Below, one piece after another: positions 23,733 through 27,700 of a stretch of DNA of 27,700 nt. The translations under genes were made by a program, and so were the position numbers. The stretch spans positions 1 to 27,700 of the IMG/VR virus record IMGVR_UViG_3300031673_000377. The stretch is one strand, 5' to 3'. The DNA is from a virus. The stretch's first letter is position 1, and each line of letters begins with the position of its first letter. The notes under the pieces were generated by a model. The model had not been told where the DNA came from, ran no database searches, and saw only the letters and a program-made list of their open reading frames with translations.

Positions 23733-23850
23733 TTTTTGAGATTTTAATTAAGTTAAAAGATGATATTGCTCCAATCATCATAGCTAAATAAACAGAACCT
23801 CCGAGCCAATGCCAAAAATCCTGAAATAAGAATTGTAATACTTCGTACAT
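23713..23850 (-). CDS. Small membrane protein (45 aa) upstream of the ArdC-like gene
   Basis: ATG at 23850, stop TAA at 23713-23715. The 45 residues (MYEVLQFLFQDFWHWLGGSV then a YLAMMIGAISSFNLI span) end in a charged KISKIEKDKE tail. One membrane helix is preceded by a Trp/Phe-rich amphipathic stretch. It overlaps the ArdC-like start by 20 nt and lies 20 nt behind a hairpin with an A-rich leader, a good start context for this genome. The function is unknown. Confidence 0.6.
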   Translation of the reverse strand: MYEVLQFLFQDFWHWLGGSVYLAMMIGAISSFNLIKISKIEKDKE

Positions 23851-23869
23851 AAATTTATTTTTAATTAAC

Positions 23870-23903
23870 AAAGAGCAACAAAGCACGAAGCTTGTTGCCC
23901 TTT
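23870..23903 (-). terminator. Start-proximal intergenic hairpin
   Basis: On the - strand AAAGGGCAACAA (23903-23892) pairs with TTGTTGCTCTTT (12 bp, one G-T), with an inner GC pair and TTCGT loop beside a bulged T. It is followed by GTTAATTAAAAATAAATTT and the ATG at 23850. Its 3' arm and flank (CTCTTTGTT) are identical to those of the hairpin at 21924. Confidence 0.65.
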
Positions 23904-23906
23904 ATT

Positions 23907-24113
23907 TTACTCTACATCAGAATGAGCTTCATAGAATAATGATATATGATATTCTAAATCTCTTATTTTAGCTTTTAAACTAATAATAGCATTATTATTG
24001 TTTTCATTAAAACACCCTTTAAATTGTCTGGAATTGGTTATTTTTTCGATTCTTTCTAATTCTAAAGATAAGTTATTCTTTTCTCTTTCAAGTACTATTA
24101 TTGAATACACCAT
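23907..24113 (-). CDS. Small coiled-coil protein
   Basis: A 68-residue protein (MVYSIIVLEREKNNLSLELE ...). Nearly the whole length is a helix with heptad-like Leu/Ile spacing, broken by QFKGCFNENNN. It follows the ThiF-like gene by 3 nt and precedes a hairpin, so it ends the PRTRC operon. No family is recognised. Confidence 0.45.
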   Translation of the reverse strand: MVYSIIVLEREKNNLSLELERIEKITNSRQFKGCFNENNNNAIISLKAKIRDLEYHISLFYEAHSDVE

Positions 24114-24116
24114 AAT

Positions 24117-24875
24117 TTAAATTTTCATAGGCCTTGTTGTGCAAGTTTCTGTATTTATATAACCACCATGATGAGTGATTACAAAATCTTTAAGAAGCCT
24201 CCAAATTAAACTCATGCCTGATGTTACAAGTATTGAGTTAATAAATAAGTCTTGTTTTTGGAGAGCTTCGTATGTGCTACAACTTGGGCTGTTAAGTTCT
24301 TCATTTTCTTCCATATTTGGAAATAAATCAATAACATTTTTTAATTTAGATATTGTTTCGTGTTTACCATTTGGCTGCTCTATTTCTGTAGAACCTAATA
24401 TGAATTGACCAAAATCTTTACCATTACCAAAATCTAACCAATAATAAGGTATTTGATATGGTTGAGTTCTTTTTGCTGAAATAAATGCATCTTGAACTTC
24501 TTTTCTTGTTTTAACATTGTCAACACACGTAATAACAATGTTTACATTGATTAGTCCTACTCTCCTTTTAAATTTCTCTGGTATTGATACCCAATTAGTT
24601 CCATAAAATCTATTTAATCGAGTAATTAATGCTGATGCTTTATAAGTGCCTAAATCAGCTTCAGAGAACTTTTGTCTTCCGATATTTGGTTGCTCTACAA
24701 TATCATCATCTACTGCTTGAACAAACAGTCCGGGATGCCCTAAAGCTAATAGACTACTATTTATTTTTGCTAAGTCTGTTAAGACTTGTGTTCCATTACC
24801 ACCTACACCTATTACCATAACGGTAATAGGGTGTAGTGGTTCCATAAAATATGCTGGTGCATAATGTATATTCAT
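24117..24875 (-). CDS. PRTRC system ThiF-family (E1-like) protein
   Basis: A 252-residue protein. The nucleotide-binding motif VIGVGGNGTQ (Gly23, 25, 26, 28), VDDDIVEQPNIGRQKF (Asp56-58, then Asn-x-x-Arg-Gln) and ITCVDN fit the E1/ThiF/MoeB adenylating fold. SPSCSTYEALQKQDLFINS holds Cys199, placed where PRTRC-type ThiF proteins have a conserved Cys. E1-like enzymes activate the C-terminus of a ubiquitin-like protein by adenylation. The wording of the motifs matches the PRTRC ThiF branch known from plasmids and mobile elements. Its start overlaps the E2-like gene stop as ATGA. The substrate is not known. Confidence 0.8.
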   Translation of the reverse strand: MNIHYAPAYFMEPLHPITVMVIGVGGNGTQVLTDLAKINSSLLALGHPGLFVQAVDDDIVEQPNIGRQKFSEADLGTYKASALITRLNRFYGTNWVSIPEKFKRRVGLINVNIVITCVDNVKTRKEVQDAFISAKRTQPYQIPYYWLDFGNGKDFGQFILGSTEIEQPNGKHETISKLKNVIDLFPNMEENEELNSPSCSTYEALQKQDLFINSILVTSGMSLIWRLLKDFVITHHGGYINTETCTTRPMKI

Positions 24876-25558
24876 AATAAATCCTCTAATTTTTTACCAA
24901 ATGGTTTTAAAACATTATTATCAAATATTTTATTGTTATTAATTTGGTCTTTAATAAATGTGTTTAAATTTCCTTTTACTGGGCTTCCTTGTGCTTGTAA
25001 ATGACTAAACTTAGATTGGAAAAAAGCTTTTTCCCAATTTTTCATCATTTCACTAACTTCATTTGAACTGAATATTTTAGCGTTACCCATACAAACATTT
25101 CCATTGCTATAAATATTGTGCATAGGTGCATGATATAGCTTACTATTTAGTTTAGGCTTTTTTGTTTTTATTGCGTAAACAGATAGTTCATCCCTTTGAA
25201 GTTTAAAGATTAATGTAGGTAGATGCATTAGCCCATCATTAATGTTTAATTTTTTAATAAAAGATAGATTATGCCAACCCGATTTAATATACCATATAAT
25301 AGTTGGTACTGCATCATCATTATTGTATGCTAATAAGTTTTCTGGAAGAAATCCGTCACAATAAATTCTTTCTAATTTTATAGGATCTATCTTATCTAAT
25401 ATTTCAGCAATAGCTTTTTTTGTTAAAGGAGTTCCTTCTAACATTTCAAAACCAGATACACCCTTTTTTATTCTTCTTGATTCTAAATAATAATTACTGT
25501 TTTTTTGCTCGTAAGCTATAAGTGCTACTTTAGGTATTAAATTATCTTGTAATTCCAT
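24872..25558 (-). CDS. PRTRC system protein B (prokaryotic E2-like, family D)
   Basis: A 228-residue protein. Its best block is LYHAPMHNIYSNGNVCMGNA (residues 141-160: His143, His147, Asn148, Cys156), followed by WEKAFFQSKFSHL and PVKGNL, which together are the core of PRTRC protein B. This family is classed with prokaryotic E2-like proteins, where the Cys would carry the activated modifier. The adjacent E1-like gene, joined by ATGA, fits a two-step conjugation-type pathway. The role in phage or plasmid biology is not settled. Confidence 0.75.
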   Translation of the reverse strand: MELQDNLIPKVALIAYEQKNSNYYLESRRIKKGVSGFEMLEGTPLTKKAIAEILDKIDPIKLERIYCDGFLPENLLAYNNDDAVPTIIWYIKSGWHNLSFIKKLNINDGLMHLPTLIFKLQRDELSVYAIKTKKPKLNSKLYHAPMHNIYSNGNVCMGNAKIFSSNEVSEMMKNWEKAFFQSKFSHLQAQGSPVKGNLNTFIKDQINNNKIFDNNVLKPFGKKLEDLL

Positions 25559-25560
25559 AT

Positions 25561-25827
25561 TTAAACATAAAAATCATTCATAATCTTATCTGCGTAATAA
25601 GAGGTCATATTGTCCTCTAAATACATTTGTAGCTTAAACTTATCTACAAAACTAAATATAGCCGATTCTTTAACATTTTCTGTTTTATAATCATAAAACC
25701 TAACTACAATTCTTTCATTATCTTCATAATGAACTTTAACTGTACCGTAGACACAACATTCTCCAATGTCATAAGTTCTTTTCATTACTCCAGTATGTGT
25801 ACTAATACCATTTGCATTTCCAAACAT
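25561..25827 (-). CDS. Unknown small protein in the PRTRC operon
   Basis: An 88-residue protein from the ATG at 25827. The open frame continues to a TTG inside the upstream hairpin, which is a worse start. It contains GISTHTGVMKRTYDIGECCV, VHYEDNERIVVRFYDY and a C-terminal helix with MYLEDNMTSYYADK. It is beta-rich then helical. It does not match the ubiquitin-like PRTRC protein C as I know it and has no C-terminal Gly-Gly. It lies 2 nt before the E2-like gene, so a partner or target of that pair is possible. Confidence 0.5.
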   Translation of the reverse strand: MFGNANGISTHTGVMKRTYDIGECCVYGTVKVHYEDNERIVVRFYDYKTENVKESAIFSFVDKFKLQMYLEDNMTSYYADKIMNDFYV

Positions 25828-25854
25828 ATATTTAAGTTTTAAATTAATAGTAAA

Positions 25855-25869
25855 GAGGCTCAAAGCCTC
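25855..25869 (-). terminator. Short hairpin at the stop of the frameshift-candidate gene
   Basis: GAGGCT (25855-25860) and AGCCTC (25864-25869), 6 bp with a 3-nt loop. It overlaps the TGA stop (25862-25860) of the upstream gene and is followed on the - strand by TTTACTATTAATTTAAAAC. It may be a weak terminator or a leader hairpin for the 88-aa gene. Confidence 0.5.
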
Positions 25870-26996
25870 CTAACTATTTTTTCTATTTCAAAAACACTAT
25901 TAAGTACATCCATATAGTGAATTGGAAATTGAGATATTTTAACATTTTCATTGTTTATAATTTTCTGTCTAAACGGTAGTGTTCCACCTTCATTCCAATA
26001 GGATTGTATGTCTTGATTTAAAAACCAAGATACTCTATTACCACAATCTTCATCATAATCCCATCCAAACATCATATATTGAAAAGGATATACAGCGTAA
26101 GAATCTTCTAATTCTTTATTTGTAGTGTGAACAAAATCAAAAAAGCTACATTTATAATCAAGTAAGTTTAATCCTTTCTCTAATAAATTAAAAACACTAT
26201 TCTCTAATTCTGTTTTTGGTTTAAATGATTTCACTTTAGATTTTAATTGTCTTAATGTTGTTTTTGAATTTTTGATATATTCTCCATAAACGTAATAAGT
26301 TCCAGAAGTGTAGCAATCAATATTTTCTTGATAACCACATATATCATCTTCGTCTCCATTTTCTTTTAATTCCTCAAAATCATCTTTTGCATGCTCTAAT
26401 GCATTTTCATGGTCAGAACAATTAAAGTAAAAAGGAATACTAAGTTTAGCATGGAACAAACCAAACAAATCTATAAGCAAACCAAAACAATTTAAATCTT
26501 TTTCTTCAATAGTTTCGAGGAACTTTAATTCTGCTGAATAACCACTATCGGGGCAGTCATAATCATAAAATATTTCAAGATCATATTTTTCGTCTTCATA
26601 TAATATATCCCAATTATCTTCACAAACTTCATTAAATGAATTTATCATCCAACTTAAAAACTCTATTGGTTTTGTTTCTTCTGTAAAGTTTTTTGTATGC
26701 AAGAATATAGATACATCATTTTTTATGTATGGATATATTTCTTTAATTACTTGTTCTGGAGTTTGGTTTTCACTAAATAATCCTTTTTTTAATATAAACT
26801 GATATTCTAAGTTGGTAAGTTCTTTTAGATTATTGGTTCTATAAAAATTGGTAAAGGCAACATTCTTGAATGATTTTTTTCTATTCCTTGTGATACGTTT
26901 GTTTTTGCAGATTCGATTATTATTGAAGCTATCGAATTGTGTTCTCTTTCTTTTAGAGTTTTTATTTTTGATTGTTTTTTTGGTTGTTTCTTGCAT
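25860..26996 (-). CDS. PRTRC-associated helical protein, true N-terminus probably in another frame
   Basis: This frame codes 378 residues from an internal ATG at 26996, but the first 40 are Lys/Arg/Asn-rich and look untranslated. From about residue 44 the protein looks natural: NLKELTNLEYQFILKKGLF, EQVIKEIYPYIKND, YDYDCPDSGYSAEL, and a C-terminal DYDEDCGNRVSWFLNQDIQS then WNEGGTLPFRQ. Length and position just upstream of the E2-like and E1-like genes suggest the PRTRC F-type or alpha-helical partner, an uncertain guess. A better start is the ATG at 27025 in the neighbouring frame, joined by a -1 shift at an A7 run (26880-26874), giving about 388 residues. Confidence 0.5.
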   Translation of the reverse strand: MQETTKKTIKNKNSKRKRTQFDSFNNNRICKNKRITRNRKKSFKNVAFTNFYRTNNLKELTNLEYQFILKKGLFSENQTPEQVIKEIYPYIKNDVSIFLHTKNFTEETKPIEFLSWMINSFNEVCEDNWDILYEDEKYDLEIFYDYDCPDSGYSAELKFLETIEEKDLNCFGLLIDLFGLFHAKLSIPFYFNCSDHENALEHAKDDFEELKENGDEDDICGYQENIDCYTSGTYYVYGEYIKNSKTTLRQLKSKVKSFKPKTELENSVFNLLEKGLNLLDYKCSFFDFVHTTNKELEDSYAVYPFQYMMFGWDYDEDCGNRVSWFLNQDIQSYWNEGGTLPFRQKIINNENVKISQFPIHYMDVLNSVFEIEKIVRRL

Positions 26997-27025
26997 AAGA
27001 AATCAAAATATTGGTCTGCGTTCAT
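26825..27025 (-). CDS. Upstream frame with the probable real N-terminus of the 25860 gene
   Basis: ATG at 27025 follows AAAAAAAATAGAAAA, a good initiation context here, and a hairpin. The frame reads MNADQYFDFLCKKQPKKQSK and then SIASIIIESAKTNVSQGIEK, and would stop at 26825 after 66 residues. At 26881-26873 the codons GAA AAA AAT contain A-AAA-AAT, which fits X-XXY-YYZ. Stepping back one base there joins the 25860 frame without a stop. Either a programmed -1 shift, a recent frameshift mutation or a homopolymer sequencing error is possible. It is not an independent gene in my view. Confidence 0.4.
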   Translation of the reverse strand: MNADQYFDFLCKKQPKKQSKIKTLKEREHNSIASIIIESAKTNVSQGIEKNHSRMLPLPIFIEPII

Positions 27026-27048
27026 TTTTCTATTTTTTTTAACAAAGA

Positions 27049-27084
27049 GAAAAAAAGTTCTTTTTCGCCCATTGAAACGGGCGA
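27049..27084 (-). terminator. Double hairpin before the PRTRC-type operon
   Basis: Hairpin 1: TCGCCC (27065-27070) with GGGCGA (27079-27084), an 8-base loop. Hairpin 2: GAAAAA (27049-27054) with TTTTTC (27061-27066), sharing bases with the first. On the - strand the second is followed by TCTTTGTTAAAAAAAATAG and the ATG at 27025. The CTCTTTGTT flank equals that of the hairpins at 21924 and 23870. It could end the cassette transcripts entering from the right. Confidence 0.55.
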
Positions 27085-27172
27085 TAACATGTTTATATAA
27101 AACATAAAAGATACTTTTTTTTCTTTGTTTGTTGTTTTTTTTGTTTACGTTTCATATAAACGTGTTATATGC
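27081..27172 (-). repeat. Long palindrome, attC-like site B
   Basis: Arms 27081-27103 and 27149-27172 are inverted repeats differing at two bases plus one inserted base; the 45-nt loop is T-rich on the + strand. On the - strand it starts two bases after the stop of the 104-aa gene with GCATATAACAC and ends GTTATCGC. This is the order RYYYAAC-type box, long stem, GTTRRRY-type box seen in integron attC sites, though the boxes fit that consensus only partly. Confidence 0.5.
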
Positions 27173-27174
27173 AA

Positions 27175-27489
27175 TTAGCCTTTGTGCTTTGGTATTCCAA
27201 GTGCTACATTTACAAATTCTACATCTTTATACCATTCAGCAATAATCTTATCAACTCGCTTTAGTATTTCAATATCGTATTCAAGTTCTTTACTCCAAAC
27301 TTCTAATAGTATGTCTATCTCATAGTTTATCGCTCCTAATTCATCTCTTTGTATTGGTTCTTCTTCATAATCTCTATCAAGTTGCTCAATAGTTTCTTGC
27401 ACTATATCAATAGTTTTTTGTGAGGTTTTACCCATATTTGTAAATACATCACTATCAATTTTTCTAAGTTCTTCTAAATGTTTATTCAT
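27175..27489 (-). CDS. Unknown acidic helical protein in a cassette-like unit
   Basis: A 104-residue protein from the ATG at 27489; the open frame runs to a GTG at 27528 inside the palindromic box and is less likely there. It begins MNKHLEELRKIDSDVFTNMG, is acidic and all-helical, and ends VEFVNVALGIPKHKG. No family is recognised. It is flanked by complementary 11-bp boxes (GTGTTATATGC upstream, GCATATAACAC downstream on the - strand) and directly followed by a long palindrome. This is exactly how an integron cassette gene sits before its attC. Confidence 0.55.
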   Translation of the reverse strand: MNKHLEELRKIDSDVFTNMGKTSQKTIDIVQETIEQLDRDYEEEPIQRDELGAINYEIDILLEVWSKELEYDIEILKRVDKIIAEWYKDVEFVNVALGIPKHKG

Positions 27490-27517
27490 CTTATTGTTTT
27501 TAGTTATTAATATAAAA

Positions 27518-27587
27518 GCATATAACACTACCTATATGCAAAACTTCGTTGCACTACGTTCAGCACATAGCCAAACCGTTAGCAACT
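27518..27587 (-). repeat. Imperfect palindrome, attC-like site A
   Basis: On the - strand it begins at the stop of the right-edge gene with AGTTGCTAAC (27587-27578). The inner stem CTATGTGC pairs with GCATATAG (one G-T), over a 23-nt loop, and it ends with GTGTTATATGC (27528-27518). The 70-nt length and box-spacer-stem-loop-stem-spacer-box order are as in attC sites. The rest of the 96-nt gap up to the ATG at 27489 is AT-rich leader. Confidence 0.5.
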
Positions 27588-27700
27588 ATTTTTTTCTTTC
27601 TAATGCTTTATCAATGTCGTCAAACATTTTTTTTGCTTCTGGAGTTAAAGTATCTCTACTTATACAAGAACAGTTGCTAACATTAAATAAATTCCATATT
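27586..27700 (-). CDS. C-terminal end of an unknown gene, cut by the right edge
   Basis: The frame is open from 27700 to a TAG at 27588-27586 on the - strand. The visible end reads IWNLFNVSNCSCISRDTL then TPEAKKMFDDIDKALERKK. The SNCSC segment could belong to a lipoprotein or small secreted protein if a signal peptide lies to the right; this cannot be seen. The stop is inside the attC-like box, as for a cassette gene. The start and size are unknown. Confidence 0.5.
   Translation of the reverse strand, partial: IWNLFNVSNCSCISRDTLTPEAKKMFDDIDKALERKK

Noticed and set aside
15586-27084. The spaced similar hairpins as a CRISPR array.
   Set aside because: They are kilobases apart, lie in gene gaps, and have no regular spacers.

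Overview
The window looks like part of a tailed-phage genome (or prophage) of a low-GC member of the Bacteroidota, most likely a Flavobacteriia host. The evidence is very AT-rich DNA, almost no Shine-Dalgarno sequences (starts follow A-rich tracts such as AAAA-ATG, or overlap the previous stop), and gene families seen in Bacteroidota mobile elements: PRTRC proteins, an ArdC-like protein, a DUF5675-like protein and Sak4-like recombination genes. Terminase, portal and capsid genes are not in the window. They probably lie to the left.

Layout. From 1 to about 14.9 kb all genes are on the + strand and form the late half. It starts with the end of an unknown gene and a 1109-residue virion-associated protein carrying a zincin HExxH motif. 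Four Cys-rich tail/fibre-type genes follow (3768-7089), the last with a collagen-like stretch, then a small gene and an intrinsic terminator near 7700. Next come a DUF5675/L,D-transpeptidase-like protein and a run of fibre or appendage proteins (8240-12011), several small membrane proteins, two tiny Lys-rich ORFs, and a probable lysis cassette (holin-like protein plus a nested spanin-like pair). A bidirectional terminator at 14936-14982 separates this half from the convergent early half.

From about 15 kb to the right end all genes are on the - strand. Read in the direction of transcription (right to left) they are: cassette-like units flanked by palindromes (27.0-27.7 kb); a PRTRC E1-like/E2-like gene set (24.1-27.0 kb); a small membrane protein and an ArdC-like protein; small unknown genes; a DnaB helicase with an IHF/HU-like protein; a Sak4-like RecA-fold ATPase with an SSB-type protein; two PD-(D/E)XK nucleases, one RecE-like; and small accessory genes. 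A tRNA-like structure lies at 15615-15694. Together this gives replication (DnaB, SSB) plus annealing recombination (Sak4-like, SSB, RecE-like nuclease, resolvase-like nuclease) plus host-interaction genes (ArdC, PRTRC).

The most unusual structures are: (1) at the right end, gene units bounded by perfectly complementary 9-11 bp boxes and large palindromes, in the arrangement of integron cassettes with attC sites; (2) a family of seven intergenic hairpins in the - strand half, most of them 10-30 nt before a start codon; (3) an E1-like plus E2-like pair with no recognisable ubiquitin-like or JAB partner, preceded by a gene that seems to need a -1 frameshift at an A7 run; (4) a tRNA-like element with perfect acceptor and T arms but an abnormal middle. 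All functional calls come from reading the sequence and remembered family features. No database search was possible.
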